Below, piece by piece: positions 16,650 through 25,628 of a stretch of 34,969 nt of DNA (its first letter is position 1; each line of letters opens with the position of its first letter). Made by a program: the position numbers and the translations under genes. The notes beneath the pieces are model-generated. The model ran no database searches and had not been told where the DNA came from. It saw only the letters and a list, made by a program, of their open reading frames with translations. Source of the stretch: Chloroflexota bacterium (lineage in GTDB: Bacteria; Chloroflexota; Anaerolineae; Caldilineales; Caldilineaceae); contig JAJRVT010000202.1 in assembly GCA_024277175.1 (NCBI GenBank), forward strand, positions 1 through 34,969, in the 5' to 3' direction.

Positions 16650-18638
16650 ATGACTCACTGTTTTTTTCAGGAAGACAACCAACTTTTCTGGGCCCAGAAC
16701 CACGAAACCCTCCGCCTCGAACCTTGGGGACCGGACAGCCTGCGGGTGCGCGCCACCCTGGCCCCCGCCATCCGCGAAGAACTGGACAACGCCCTACTCC
16801 CGCCCCATCCCACTGATGCACAGATCGACATCCAGGCTGACCAGGCGACGATCCGCAACGGGGCCATCGCGGCCAGGGTTTCCGCGGCCGGCGAGATCGC
16901 ATTCCTGAACGCGGTCACCGGCGCGGAGTTGCTGTGCGAAGCGCCGCCCTACGTCTGCGGCCCCCTGCGCGCTCGCCATCTGCGCCCGGTGGACGGCGAT
17001 CTGGTGCGCGTCGAGATGCGCTTCGCGGCCTATGACGACGAGCGCATCTACGGCCTGGGCCAGCACCAGCACGGCAGGCTGGACCAGAAGGGCTGCGTCA
17101 TCGACCTGGTCCAGCACAATACCGAGGTCAACATCCCTTTCCTGCTCTCCAGCCGGGGCTATGGCTTTCTCTGGAACAACCCTGCCATCGGCCGCGTCGA
17201 ACTGGGGCGCAACGCCACCCGCTGGATCGCACGGGCCACGCCGCAACTGGACTACTGGATCACCGCGGGAGAAACGCCGGCCGCGATCCTGGCCCACTAC
17301 GCGGACGCGACCGGCCACGCGCCCCCGCTGCCCGGCTGGGCGTCCGGCTTCTGGCAGAGCAAGCTGCGTTATCGCACCCAGGAGGAGCTGCTGGAGGTGG
17401 CGCGGGAATACCGGCGGCGGGACCTATCCCTCTCCGTGATCGTGGCCGACTTCTTCCACTGGACCCGGCAGGGCGACTGGCGCTTCGACCCCGCGGAGTG
17501 GCCCGATCCCGCGGGGATGGTCGAGGAGCTGGACTCCATGGGCGTGAAACTGATGGTCTCCATCTGGCCCACGGTCGCATTGCAAAGCCGCAATTACGAG
17601 AAGATGAACCGGCGCGGCTTCCTGATCCGCACCAAGCAGGGGGTTCACGCCAACTTCGAGTTTGTGGACAAGGTCAGCAAGGGACCGACCTACGTCCACT
17701 ACTACGACGCCACCCACCCAGAGGCCCGCGACTTCGTCTGGGAGCAGGTGCGCGCCAACTACTATGAACACGGCGTGCGCGTCTGGTGGCTGGACGCCTG
17801 CGAGCCGGAGATCTACCCCCTGGACCACGCCAACCTGGTCTTCCACGAGGGCGATGGCGCGGCCGTGGCTAACCTCTATCCCCTGCGCCACGCCCAAGGA
17901 TTTTACGAGGGCATGAAGGCCGAGGGCGAGGCGGAGATTGTCGCGCTGGCCCGCTCGGCCTGGGCGGGCAGCCAGCGCTACGGCGTCGCGGTCTGGTCGG
18001 GCGACATCGAGTCCAGCTTCGAATCCCTGCGCGCCCAGGTCCCGGCCGGGCTGAACATGGCCATAAGCGGCATTCCCTGGTGGACCACGGACATGGGCGG
18101 TTTCCACGGCGGCGACCCCGACGATCCGGCCTTCCGGGAGCTGCTGGTGCGCTGGTTCCAGTATGGCGTCTTCTGTCCGTTGTTTCGGCTCCACGGCGTG
18201 CGCGAGAAGCCCGGCGGCCAGCCCAGCGCCGAGATCACCGGCGGGCCTAACGAGGTCTGGTCCTACGGGGAAGAGGTTTACGCCATTTTGAAAGAACTCC
18301 TCCTCCTGCGCGAACGACTGCGCCCCTACCTCATGGACCAGATGGCCGCGGCCCATGAGACAGGCGCGCCGGTCATGCGGCCCCTCTTCTTCGATTTTCC
18401 ACAGGATGATCAATGCTATGAGGTGGCCGACCAGTTCATGTTCGGGCCGGACCTGCTGGTCGCGCCCATCCTGGGCGCGCGCGAGCGGAGCATCTACTTG
18501 CCCGCGGGCGCGTCGTGGACGGACGGCTGGACGGGTAAGCGCTTCGAGGGCGGGCGAACGGTGACCGTGGACGCGCCGCTGGAGCGGATTCCGCTCTTTT
18601 TGCGCGATGGTGCGACGCTGCCGATATGCGCTGAATAG
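16650..18638 (+). CDS. GH31 family glycoside hydrolase (alpha-glucosidase/alpha-xylosidase type)
   Basis: The 662-residue cytoplasmic-type enzyme has no signal peptide. N-terminal beta-sandwich with YGLGQHQHGRLDQKG, then the (beta/alpha)8 barrel beginning PPLPGWASGFWQSKLRYRTQ. The nucleophile is D382 in WWLDACEPE and the acid/base is D452 in WSGDIESSFESL; the following GLNMAISGIPWWTTDMGGF is a GH31 hallmark. The C-terminal beta domain ends at LFLRDGATLPI. GH31 enzymes retain configuration and release alpha-glucose, alpha-xylose or related sugars from non-reducing ends. The SGDIESSFESL form resembles bacterial alpha-xylosidase-like and related subfamilies, but the specificity cannot be read from sequence alone. 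The context, downstream of a family-5 importer, suggests intracellular processing of an imported glycoside. It converges with the gene ending at 18669. Confidence 0.9.
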   Translation: MTHCFFQEDNQLFWAQNHETLRLEPWGPDSLRVRATLAPAIREELDNALLPPHPTDAQIDIQADQATIRNGAIAARVSAAGEIAFLNAVTGAELLCEAPPYVCGPLRARHLRPVDGDLVRVEMRFAAYDDERIYGLGQHQHGRLDQKGCVIDLVQHNTEVNIPFLLSSRGYGFLWNNPAIGRVELGRNATRWIARATPQLDYWITAGETPAAILAHYADATGHAPPLPGWASGFWQSKLRYRTQEELLEVAREYRRRDLSLSVIVADFFHWTRQGDWRFDPAEWPDPAGMVEELDSMGVKLMVSIWPTVALQSRNYEKMNRRGFLIRTKQGVHANFEFVDKVSKGPTYVHYYDATHPEARDFVWEQVRANYYEHGVRVWWLDACEPEIYPLDHANLVFHEGDGAAVANLYPLRHAQGFYEGMKAEGEAEIVALARSAWAGSQRYGVAVWSGDIESSFESLRAQVPAGLNMAISGIPWWTTDMGGFHGGDPDDPAFRELLVRWFQYGVFCPLFRLHGVREKPGGQPSAEITGGPNEVWSYGEEVYAILKELLLLRERLRPYLMDQMAAAHETGAPVMRPLFFDFPQDDQCYEVADQFMFGPDLLVAPILGARERSIYLPAGASWTDGWTGKRFEGGRTVTVDAPLERIPLFLRDGATLPICAE

Positions 18639-18668
18639 AGGTTGTAACAAAACAGATTTTATGCTATG

Positions 18669-21188
18669 TCATGGCTCCACCAACCCCGCGGACTCCACCC
18701 ACGCCTGGCCAGGTTCAGCCGGCCGTAGCACAACCTCGACCACATCCTGTCCACCCATCTCACCCAAATCCAGCATGATTTCGGTCCCGGCTTCAGACGC
18801 GGGCAGGGTGACGGTCCCCGCGGGCGTCTTCACCGTCAGCGGTGCGCCGGCCGCGGTGTGATAGCGTAGGCGTAGCCGCGTCCCCGCAAGCGTGTGGTAT
18901 AGATGGAGTTTCGCCTCATCGCCCACCAGTTGGCGCGACCGCGGTCCGCCATCCTCATCTCCGCCCCGCAAGGGTCCCCAATTGAGTTCGCCCAGCACCG
19001 GATAGGGCTGAGGCGTCTCAGGCGGCCGGACGCTGTACGCGGTCAGCCGGTCGTCCTCGTAGTCCGGCTCGATCCCGGCGAAGATGGCCGCGGCCAGGTC
19101 GGTGGTGTATTCCCGCTCCCGCCCGCCGGGCATCTTGTAGCGGTCCAGGACTACCTTGTCCACGTCCAAGTCATAGAGCACGGTCATGCCCACCGCGGCC
19201 GGGTCCACGTCCAGGATGTCCGGCCCCAAGTGGCGGAAGTGCTGGAGCACGGGCGCGCGTTCGGTCAGGGTGCGGGGATCGTCGCGGCTGATGTAGGCCA
19301 CGGTCAACGGCTTACGGTGCACGGTCTGGTAGAGCAGGTAGCCGGGCCGGTCGAAGTTCATGGGCAGGTTGAGGACCGCACCTTGAGGTTCAACCCTCCG
19401 GGAGGTAGCCAGAGTTGCTTCGGTTACCGAGGTTTCACCGGTCCCCTCCCGGAGGTTCGCATAATAGGCTGGCGTGTCGGGCGGCGACAGGGGGAAGGGC
19501 GCGACCCAGTATTCGAAGAGGATCAGAGCCAACGCGGTGGCTGCGATCAGCCCGGACACCCGTGGGCTGCGGACGCGGGCCAGGAGCGCGGCCATGCCCA
19601 GGCCGGCCAGCACGCTGACGCTCAACTGGACCATGAGCGCGTAGCGGGAGACGCTGCGGCTCATGCGCACCAGCGGAACGAAGTAGGCCAGGATGCCCAG
19701 GGGCGTGAAGGTCAGCGGCATCTGGTCGCCGGGCGGGATGTCGGCCCAGAGGATGTTCCCGAAGTGGATGACCGGTCCCAGGGCCAGCGCGAAGAAGAAG
19801 AGACCTGTGACGAGCCAGAGCGCGGCCCGCCGGGTCTTCCAGATGACGCCCAGGATCGCCAGCGCCAGCGCGGCGTAACCGATGCCGATGGTGCGCTCGC
19901 TGATGGGCGAGATCTGGTTGCCGATCCAGGTAAAGCTGCCCTCGCGGAAGAGGGGATGCAGCCGGTTAGGGACCAGAAAATCCATGACGCTAGCGCTGAG
20001 GATGTAGAGGTCCGTGGCCGGACGCACCATGAACTCGAAAGCCCGGATCTCCCGCAGCATGGGAACGAGCAGGGGGCTGAGGACCACGGCGAAGATCAGC
20101 CCGGCCAGCAGGGGCGGGAGCGCCATGCGGATGAGGAGGACTCCTTTATCGGCCCCCCGGCCCCCAATCCTGGGGGAGGCTTGGCCTGGCTTGGCCCTGG
20201 CTGAGCGTTCCCTCCAAGGTTGGGGGGCTGCGGCGCGGGCGGCTGCGTCTGGTTCGGCCCCCCGGCCCCCAATCCTGGGGGAGGCTTGGCTCGGCTCGGC
20301 CTGGGCCGAGCGTTCCCTCCAAGATTGGGGGGCTGCGGCGCGGGCGGCTGCGTCTGGTTCGGCCCCCCGGCCCCCAATCCTGGGGGAGGCTTGGCTCGGC
20401 TCGGCCTGGGCCGAGCGTCCCCCCCAAGGTTGGGGGGCTAGGGGGGCTGCCTGCGTGAGCCACAGCCAAAGGATGGCTACCCCGGTAAAAAGAGCCAGGT
20501 AGAGGACGAAATACCAGTCGGTCAGGCCCACCAGGATCAGAAAGAGCGCGGCCAGGAGCGCATCCCGCAGCCAGGAACGCCCTCGCTGCACTGCGCGCAG
20601 GGAGCGCAGCAGATAGAGGATGTAGAAAGGCAGCCATTGCAGGCTCATGACCTGCATGTGGCCCAGCAGATGCGACATGTGGAAGGGGGAGAAGGCGTAG
20701 ATCGCGCCGGCAAGGAAGGCGGCGAAGTCGAACACCTTCGAGGAAGCTGCGAGCTTCCTCGAAGGTTGGCCCAACACCCAGCGGGTGAGCAGGAAGACGC
20801 CGTAGCCGCTCAGGGTCCAGGCCATGAAAACGACCGCGTTGTAGGCCGGCAACAGCCCCGCGCTCACCTGGACGGGCAGGGTGGAGAGGCCGTTGATGGG
20901 GTTCAGGGTGTGGAAGTAGAGGCTGACGCCCGTGGGGTGGTAGAGCAAGTCCGTGATCAGCGGGTTGGTGAGCTTGTCCACCAGCGCCACCTTGACCCAC
21001 CAGAGGTTCCAGTAGTTCTGCCAGCCATCAAACCCATCGCCCGGGATGGCCGTGGTCAGATTCAGAGCCAGGGGCCACGTCATCACCAGGGTCAGCAGCA
21101 GGTAGCCAAACAAGGCGGCCAGGTGAACCAACCCCGGCCGCCTCCGTGTGCTATGCGATTCCGTCCCGCGTGATGGCTGTTCGGTCAT
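18669..21188 (-). CDS. Large polytopic membrane protein (GT-C/YfhO-like shape) with in-frame repeat insertions
   Basis: The 839-residue protein has an N-terminal membrane domain of about 12 helices and a C-terminal soluble part of about 250 residues. Near the N-terminus is [17 protein letters not shown], an extracytoplasmic acidic/aromatic loop of the kind seen in GT-C glycosyltransferases and YfhO-like proteins; I infer a role in lipid-linked sugar transfer to the cell surface, at moderate confidence. The C-terminal part includes [20 protein letters not shown] and ends in a small beta domain ([18 protein letters not shown]). Three stretches look like repeat DNA translated in frame: the 35-residue tandem repeat at 20151-20440, the hairpin at 20735-20765 ([11 protein letters not shown]) and the stretch at 19378-19466. 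The start ATG at 21188 lacks a clear ribosome-binding site. Confidence 0.75.
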   Translation of the reverse strand: MTEQPSRGTESHSTRRRPGLVHLAALFGYLLLTLVMTWPLALNLTTAIPGDGFDGWQNYWNLWWVKVALVDKLTNPLITDLLYHPTGVSLYFHTLNPINGLSTLPVQVSAGLLPAYNAVVFMAWTLSGYGVFLLTRWVLGQPSRKLAASSKVFDFAAFLAGAIYAFSPFHMSHLLGHMQVMSLQWLPFYILYLLRSLRAVQRGRSWLRDALLAALFLILVGLTDWYFVLYLALFTGVAILWLWLTQAAPLAPQPWGGRSAQAEPSQASPRIGGRGAEPDAAARAAAPQSWRERSAQAEPSQASPRIGGRGAEPDAAARAAAPQPWRERSARAKPGQASPRIGGRGADKGVLLIRMALPPLLAGLIFAVVLSPLLVPMLREIRAFEFMVRPATDLYILSASVMDFLVPNRLHPLFREGSFTWIGNQISPISERTIGIGYAALALAILGVIWKTRRAALWLVTGLFFFALALGPVIHFGNILWADIPPGDQMPLTFTPLGILAYFVPLVRMSRSVSRYALMVQLSVSVLAGLGMAALLARVRSPRVSGLIAATALALILFEYWVAPFPLSPPDTPAYYANLREGTGETSVTEATLATSRRVEPQGAVLNLPMNFDRPGYLLYQTVHRKPLTVAYISRDDPRTLTERAPVLQHFRHLGPDILDVDPAAVGMTVLYDLDVDKVVLDRYKMPGGREREYTTDLAAAIFAGIEPDYEDDRLTAYSVRPPETPQPYPVLGELNWGPLRGGDEDGGPRSRQLVGDEAKLHLYHTLAGTRLRLRYHTAAGAPLTVKTPAGTVTLPASEAGTEIMLDLGEMGGQDVVEVVLRPAEPGQAWVESAGLVEP
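19378..19466. repeat. Inverted CCTCCGGGAGG repeat inside the membrane-protein gene
   Basis: AACCCTCCGGGAGGTAGCC on the left is complementary to CCTCCCGGAGGTT on the right. The segment is read in frame as a polar stretch ([20 protein letters not shown]) between otherwise hydrophobic or conserved-looking sequence. Confidence 0.55.
20151..20440. repeat. 105-bp tandem repeat, 2.8 copies, translated in frame
   Basis: Copies begin at 20151, 20256 and 20361 (period 105 bp, 35 codons). Each contains the near-palindrome CCCCCAATCCTGGGGGAGG and a spacer. On the minus strand it gives a roughly 97-residue A/P/R/G/S-rich loop (units beginning [20 protein letters not shown]) between two membrane helices. 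Related CCCCCAACCTTGGGGGAG units occur in non-coding DNA at 22935-23020. Confidence 0.9.
20735..20765. repeat. Perfect short hairpin inside the membrane-protein gene
   Basis: The arms CCTTCGAGGAAGCT (20735-20748) and AGCTTCCTCGAAGG (20752-20765) pair perfectly around a 3-nt loop. In frame this gives [14 protein letters not shown]-like residues in a loop between membrane helices. Confidence 0.75.
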
Positions 21189-21196
21189 GGTAGTAC

Positions 21197-21304
21197 TGAC
21201 AAGATGACAGGATGAGGGGGTGACAAGATGACAGGGTGACCGGAGCCACTCGCTTTACCACAGGTCACCCGGTCACCCGGTCATCCTGTCATCCTGTCAC
21301 CCCT
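21197..21304. repeat. Facing arrays of family-C repeats
   Basis: GACAAGATGACAGGATGAGG-type units at 21197-21241 face CACCCGGTCATCCTGTCATC-type units at 21262-21304. They fill the gap between folD (stop at 21304-21306) and the start of the membrane-protein gene (21188). Confidence 0.75.
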
Positions 21305-22161
21305 CATCCCGCCACCGCCAGCTTGGCCGCGGCCAGCACGTTGCTCATCAGCATGGCGTTGGTCACCGGGCCGGCGCCGCCGGGAACGGGGCTGAATATG
21401 CCCGCGACCTCGCGCGCGCCCTCCTGGTCCACATCGCCCTTAAGGCCGTCGGCCGTGTAAGTGGTGCCGAAGTCGATGACCACCGCGCCCGGCTTGATCC
21501 AGTCGCCCTTGACCATCTCCGGCCGGCCCACGCCCACGCAGAGGATGTCGGCCGTGCGACAGACCCCGGGCAGATCGACCGTGCGGCTGTGGGCGATGGT
21601 GACGGTGCAGTGCTGGTGCAGGAGCAGCAGGGCCATGGGCTTGCCCACGATGTCGCTGCGCCCCACCATGACCGCCTGCTTGCCCTTGAACTCGATGCCG
21701 GCCTCCTCCAGGAGACGCATGCCGCCCAGAGGCGTGGCGGGCACGAAGTAGGGCGGTCGCTGCTGGGAGAGACGCCCGGCGTTGGTGGGGTGGACGCCGT
21801 CCACGTCCTTGCGGGGGTTCAACGCCAAGATCAGCGCGCCGTCGTCGATGCCCTCGGGCAAGGGGTCCAGGATCATGATGCCGTGGACCTCCGGGTCCTG
21901 GTTGAGTTCGTCCAGCCTGGCCGCCACCTCTTCCTGGGTGGCGTCGCCGGACATCACCTCCGGCCGGAAGGCCACGCCCACACTCTTGCAGTTCTTGCCG
22001 ATGGCCCGCGCATAGCCGGCCACCGCGCTGTCATCGCCCACCTGCAACACGGCCAGGGTGGGGGTGACGCCGTACTCCTCGGCGAAGGCTGCGATATCCT
22101 CTTTCAGTTCCGCTTTGATCTTTTTCGACAGCGCGCGGCCGTCCAGAATTTGAGCGCTCAT
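21304..22161 (-). CDS. folD: FolD-type methylenetetrahydrofolate dehydrogenase with altered cyclohydrolase residues
   Basis: The 285-residue protein aligns with E. coli FolD without gaps in the first 120 residues. Conserved features: Y50, D121 in RKDVDGVHP, the nucleotide-binding [17 protein letters not shown] and the end [19 protein letters not shown]. However, the lysine of the YxxxK motif (K54) is I54 in [10 protein letters not shown], and the glutamine of VQLPLP (Q98) is L98 in GIMILDPLP. In characterised FolD/MTHFD1 enzymes the lysine is essential for the methenyl-THF cyclohydrolase step and the glutamine supports it, while dehydrogenase activity can survive lysine replacement. I therefore infer a mainly dehydrogenase enzyme that makes or uses 5,10-methenyl-THF with NAD(P). 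The ATG at 22161 overlaps the stop of the upstream FchA-like gene (ATGA), so the two are translationally coupled. Confidence 0.88.
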   Translation of the reverse strand: MSAQILDGRALSKKIKAELKEDIAAFAEEYGVTPTLAVLQVGDDSAVAGYARAIGKNCKSVGVAFRPEVMSGDATQEEVAARLDELNQDPEVHGIMILDPLPEGIDDGALILALNPRKDVDGVHPTNAGRLSQQRPPYFVPATPLGGMRLLEEAGIEFKGKQAVMVGRSDIVGKPMALLLLHQHCTVTIAHSRTVDLPGVCRTADILCVGVGRPEMVKGDWIKPGAVVIDFGTTYTADGLKGDVDQEGAREVAGIFSPVPGGAGPVTNAMLMSNVLAAAKLAVAG

Positions 22162-22796
22162 AGTGCAATCCCCAGGGTGGATTCGCCGGCGGCCTTGGCC
22201 GCGGCATAGGCGGTTTCCAGTTCGGCGAGCAGAGCATCCCGTTTCTGGGACCACTCGGCCACAAAGGCTTCGTCCTTGATGAACTTGAGGTTGATGTTGA
22301 CGTTGACCAGCGCGCTTAGCAACGCGCCGTTGGCCAGATACATGGCCGTGGCCGCGTCGCTGACTACGTTCGTGTTGCCCTTGGCCGCCACCGGCTCGGC
22401 CAGTTTGATGACCGCCAGACAGCGTTCGGCCACGGTGAAGGGCACCTTGGCCGCGCCCTTGAGGGCCGCCTGCATGGCTGCGGTGCGGGCCGCCTTCTCC
22501 TCGTCCGTGCTCTTGGGCATGCCATAACAGGCCGAGACCGCGTTGAACGCTTCCACGTCCTTGTAGGCCAACTCCAGCAACTCCACGCGCAGGGCCTCGC
22601 TCCGGGCCAGATAGCCCTTCATCTCCTCTTCCACGGCGGCGTACTTCTTGCGGCCAATGGTGAAGTTGATCACCATGCTGACCAGGGCCGCGGCCTCGCT
22701 ACCGGCCACAGCGGCCGCGCCGCCCCCGCCGGGCGTAGATTGCTTGGCCGCCAGCGCGTCCATGAATGCACTCAGGGTGGTTTCTGCAGTCGTCAT
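22158..22796 (-). CDS. FTCD_C family methenyl-THF cyclohydrolase / cyclodeaminase (FchA-like)
   Basis: The 212-residue, mostly helical soluble protein carries the family motifs [20 protein letters not shown] near the N-terminus, KDVEAFNAV in the middle, and [20 protein letters not shown] with a later VNVNINL. Stand-alone members act as formimino-THF cyclodeaminase or, like FchA of methylotrophs and acetogens, as 5,10-methenyl-THF cyclohydrolase. No histidine-degradation gene is present, while a FolD missing its cyclohydrolase residues follows with a 4-base overlap, so I favour the FchA role: interconverting methenyl-THF and 10-formyl-THF. The ATG at 22796 has AAAGG upstream, and an extended -10 promoter lies at 22841. 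Confidence 0.85.
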   Translation of the reverse strand: MTTAETTLSAFMDALAAKQSTPGGGGAAAVAGSEAAALVSMVINFTIGRKKYAAVEEEMKGYLARSEALRVELLELAYKDVEAFNAVSACYGMPKSTDEEKAARTAAMQAALKGAAKVPFTVAERCLAVIKLAEPVAAKGNTNVVSDAATAMYLANGALLSALVNVNINLKFIKDEAFVAEWSQKRDALLAELETAYAAAKAAGESTLGIAL

Positions 22797-22840
22797 TGCT
22801 CTGCCTTTCTTTGGGAATGGAATGATTATCGATTGGGTTT

Positions 22841-22849
22841 AGTATACCA
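22841..22849 (-). promoter_or_regulatory. Extended -10 promoter for the fchA-folD pair
   Basis: On the minus strand the sequence reads TGGTATACT, an extended -10 (TGn plus TATACT), about 45 nt upstream of the ATG at 22796. No good -35 is seen; that position is occupied by family-C repeat units. Confidence 0.5.
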
Positions 22850-23067
22850 CATGACAGGGTGACAGGATGACAGGATGACAAGATGAGGGGGTGAGGGGGT
22901 GACAAGATGACCGTATCGACGCAAGTCGCCCTGCGCCCCCAGCCCCCAACCTTGGGGGAGAGTCACCTTGTCATCTGGCGCCCCCCAGCCCCCAACCTTG
23001 GGGGAGAGTCACCTTGTCATCCTGCCATCTTGTCACCTTGTCATCTTGCCACCTTGTCATCTTGTCA
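22850..23067. repeat. Family-C arrays flanking two CCCCCAACCTTGGGGGAG units
   Basis: Left array (GACAGGATGACAGGATGACA) at 22850-22911, right complementary array at about 22966-23067, and between them two 46-bp direct copies (22935 and 22981) of CAGCCCCCAACCTTGGGGGA plus GAGTCACCTTGTCATC. The last residues of the HlyD-like protein (ILTR and stop at 23057) are encoded by the right array. The whole 260-nt gap between genes is repeat DNA. Confidence 0.8.
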
Positions 23068-24394
23068 AAATCGCCACCGACGCCGTCATATTCCACCGCA
23101 GCCGCTCGTCCTGCTGGTCCAGTCGGATGATGGCGGTGTAGGTGATGTCGCCGTCCTTGTCCTCGCCCAGGGGCCGGATACGGATGACCTTGCCGGTCAG
23201 GTCCAGGTCGGGCAGCGCATCCACGGTGACGGAGGCAACATCGCCCGGACGCACGTTGACCACGTCGAGCTCGGTCAGGTCCGCGGTCTCCACCAGCCAG
23301 GTGGACTGGTCCGCCAGGTGCGCCAAGGAAACGCCCGCCTTCACCTGTTCGCCCACCCGCGCGTCCAGCGCGGCTACCGTGCCGGTGAAGGGTGCGCGTA
23401 GTTCCATCTCCTCCAACCCGGTCTGGGTCAGGAGGAGGGCTGCGGCAGCCTGCTTCACATCAGCCTGCGCGACCTGGATCGCGGCCGGCCGCGGGCCGGC
23501 CTGGCGTTCGGCCAGCAACGCCTCCACCCGACGCACCTTGGCCTCGGCCGCGTCGATCTCGGCCTGGGTAGGCGGGGCCAACAACTGGTCCAGCGCGGCC
23601 TGGGCCTGATCCACCAGCGCCTGCGCGGCCGCGATCTGGCTGCCCTTCGCTCCCCGCAGGAGCAGATCATAGCGGGCCCTGGCCGCGTCATAGGCATGGG
23701 TGGCCCGCTCCAGGTCCGCAGCCTCGGTGGTGGTCCCGGCATCGTTACGCCATTCGATCTGGTTGTAGGCCCGCTGGGCCCGCTGCAACTCAGCCTCGGC
23801 GCTGCCCAGGTTGGCCCTGGCCTCGATAAGCTGCTCTTCGTCCGCGCCCTCCAGCACCTGGAGCAACTGGGCCTTTGCCGCGGCCACCCCCGCCTCCGCG
23901 CCCGCGATTTCGGCAGCTTGAGAACCGTCCAGCAGCCGTTGCAGTTCGGCCCTGGCCTCGTCCACCACGGCCTGGGCCGCGGCGAGCTCCTCGGGCAGCG
24001 GGCCGGCCATGAGTTCATCCAGCCGGGCCCGGGCCCGGGCAAGCTCGCTCTCGGCCTGGGTCACGGCGATGCGCTGGCGCTCGTTGTCCAGGCCAACCAG
24101 GAGCGCGCCGGCCTCCACCACATCCCCCTCGGCCACCGAGACCTGGCTGACCCGTCCGTCTACCGGCAGGCTCAGGCTGGCGTAGCGGACGGGGACCAGG
24201 GTTCCATCCACCAGGACGGCGGCGTCAGTGGGGGCGGCGTCGGATGGCAGGGAATCAACAGCCGGTGATGCGGTGGACACAGCTGCTCTCTGGCCGCGGA
24301 TGGCCGAGAATGTCTCTCTGCCTATGCCCGAAATATAGACGCCCGCCGCCACCAACGCCGCTACAATCACCAAGCCGATCAACCAATTGCGCAT
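23057..24394 (-). CDS. HlyD/RND-type periplasmic adaptor-like protein
   Basis: The 445-residue protein has an N-terminal membrane anchor at about residues 4-21 (WLIGLVIVAALVAAGVYI), then a beta-barrel/lipoyl-like start (ASLSLPVDGRVSQVSVAEGD), a very long alanine/glutamate-rich coiled-coil hairpin at about residues 105-330 (for example QAESELARARARLDELMAG), the second lipoyl half (APFTGTVAALDARVGEQVKA) and a C-terminal beta-barrel (VRPGDVASVTVDALPDLDLT). Adaptors of this type couple MacB-like or other ABC exporters to an outer partner; in organisms with a single membrane they act as accessory binding subunits. No exporter gene adjoins it here, so it is an orphan, although a partner could be elsewhere. 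The final residues come from repeat DNA. Confidence 0.85.
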   Translation of the reverse strand: MRNWLIGLVIVAALVAAGVYISGIGRETFSAIRGQRAAVSTASPAVDSLPSDAAPTDAAVLVDGTLVPVRYASLSLPVDGRVSQVSVAEGDVVEAGALLVGLDNERQRIAVTQAESELARARARLDELMAGPLPEELAAAQAVVDEARAELQRLLDGSQAAEIAGAEAGVAAAKAQLLQVLEGADEEQLIEARANLGSAEAELQRAQRAYNQIEWRNDAGTTTEAADLERATHAYDAARARYDLLLRGAKGSQIAAAQALVDQAQAALDQLLAPPTQAEIDAAEAKVRRVEALLAERQAGPRPAAIQVAQADVKQAAAALLLTQTGLEEMELRAPFTGTVAALDARVGEQVKAGVSLAHLADQSTWLVETADLTELDVVNVRPGDVASVTVDALPDLDLTGKVIRIRPLGEDKDGDITYTAIIRLDQQDERLRWNMTASVAILTR

Positions 24395-24458
24395 AAACAG
24401 AATCCGTAGTCCATCAGGAACCGAGTTATTTAAAAAACTCGTACTTGTTCAATCTTTC

Positions 24459-24534
24459 GGGGCGAGTGCGTCGCATTGACCAAGAATGGACCGATTTGCC
24501 CTGGTTCGTCCGGTCAATGCGATGGACTGTCCCC
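24459..24534. repeat. Dispersed palindromic element, copy 2
   Basis: Arms 24459-24481 and 24512-24534 pair at 19 of 23 positions (shared core TCGCATTGACC / GGTCAATGCGA) around a 30-nt loop. It matches the element at 4322-4395 in arm sequence and loop length. It sits between the VOC gene and the HlyD-like gene. Confidence 0.7.
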
Positions 24535-24566
24535 GGATTATTGGGGTGATACAAAAACTCGGTCTC

Positions 24567-25340
24567 TCAATCACCAATCAACTCGAAACGCGCCCCGTGG
24601 GTGAGGGTCAAATCCAACAAGCCGGCGTTCGTCCCATCGTTCGTCGCCACCCGGCAGAGCCAGGGCGATTCGCCGGCCTCGCGCAGGTGCGCGGCCAGGG
24701 GGCCGGCTTCATCCGTGGGCGCGGCGATGACAATCTGACACCCGTCCAGGCGAAAGCACCGGGTCTCCGCGCCGTCCATGGCCGGGCCGGCTTCGGGAGA
24801 CTGGCCGAAGATGGCAGTGTAACGTTCCGTCGCGGCGGTCGGATCCGGGACGGCCACCACCAGTTCGCGGATGCCGGCCGCGCCGTTGGCGTGGGCCAAC
24901 TTGTCAGCGTCATCCGGCACGCGCAGGACCCGGGGCGTCTCGTCCACGATCAGGAAGGGGGAGAGGCTGCCGCGGAGGAAGAGGGTGCGCCAGGCCAGCA
25001 ACTGGCCATCGGCGCGTTTGCGTCCGCCCGGCAGCGGGCCGACGATGGGGAAGCCCTGGGCTTTCAGCGTCCTGGCCTGGGCGTCGATATCGTCCGTCAG
25101 CAGCGCATAGCCGGCAAAGCCCCGCCCCGGCCCCAAGTAGGGCGAATCATCAGGCGGATTAGCCGGGTCCGTGGGTGCGATGATCTCGATATAGCTGCCG
25201 TCCGCCAGGCAGACGAGCGCGTTGTGGGTCTTACCCCCCGCGTGCTGACCGCCAAAGAAGACGGTGAAGCCCAGGGCGCGATAGTCGTCCATGGCCTGGT
25301 CCAGATCCCGGACGGCGACGATGATGTGATCCAGTTGCAT
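24567..25340 (-). CDS. VOC-superfamily (glyoxalase-like) protein
   Basis: The 257-residue soluble protein begins with the VOC strand MQLDHIIVAVRDLDQAMDDY, followed by GFTVFFGGQHAGGKTHNALV and SYIEIIAPTD, the beta-alpha-beta-beta-beta unit of the glyoxalase_3-like domain. A second degenerate unit begins at GIRELVVAVPDPTAATERY. The potential metal positions H5, H40 and E55 are plausible. VOC proteins include isomerases, dioxygenases, hydrolases and ligand-binding resistance proteins, so no reaction can be assigned. The ATG at 25340 has GAGG six nt upstream. It stands alone, with a family-A repeat fragment upstream. Confidence 0.82.
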   Translation of the reverse strand: MQLDHIIVAVRDLDQAMDDYRALGFTVFFGGQHAGGKTHNALVCLADGSYIEIIAPTDPANPPDDSPYLGPGRGFAGYALLTDDIDAQARTLKAQGFPIVGPLPGGRKRADGQLLAWRTLFLRGSLSPFLIVDETPRVLRVPDDADKLAHANGAAGIRELVVAVPDPTAATERYTAIFGQSPEAGPAMDGAETRCFRLDGCQIVIAAPTDEAGPLAAHLREAGESPWLCRVATNDGTNAGLLDLTLTHGARFELIGD

Positions 25341-25388
25341 GTCGAGCCTCGATTCATTGATCTCCGCGAGCGACCTGGCCTGACTCAG

Positions 25389-25440
25389 ATAGAACGCAGA
25401 CGGCGCAGATGAGTGCAGAGAGACACAGATTTTTTGATTT
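25389..25440. repeat. Family-A hairpin repeat, half copy
   Basis: ATAGAACGCAGACGGCGCAG ... GACACAGATTTTTTGATTT resembles the left half of the family-A element without its right arm, so it is probably decayed. The rest of the 288-nt gap 25341-25628 holds nothing I recognise. Confidence 0.5.
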
Positions 25441-25628
25441 CTTCATTATAGGCTGTCCGGCGTATGCGTGCAATTGGTGCACAGCCGTAGATTCTAAAAA
25501 TCGTGGAAAAGATCTCGTACATAAAATACGATTGTCGTGTCAAGGGTGGATGCCGTCTTGAGTGAGGCGTTGTCTCGATAGCCCCACGACTTTAGCCTGG
25601 GCGGCCCCTGTCAACCAGACGCATCCAT

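Noticed and set aside
22850-23067. Possible CRISPR array
   Set aside because: The units are about 9-10 bases, back-to-back and degenerate, with no unique spacers and no cas genes nearby.
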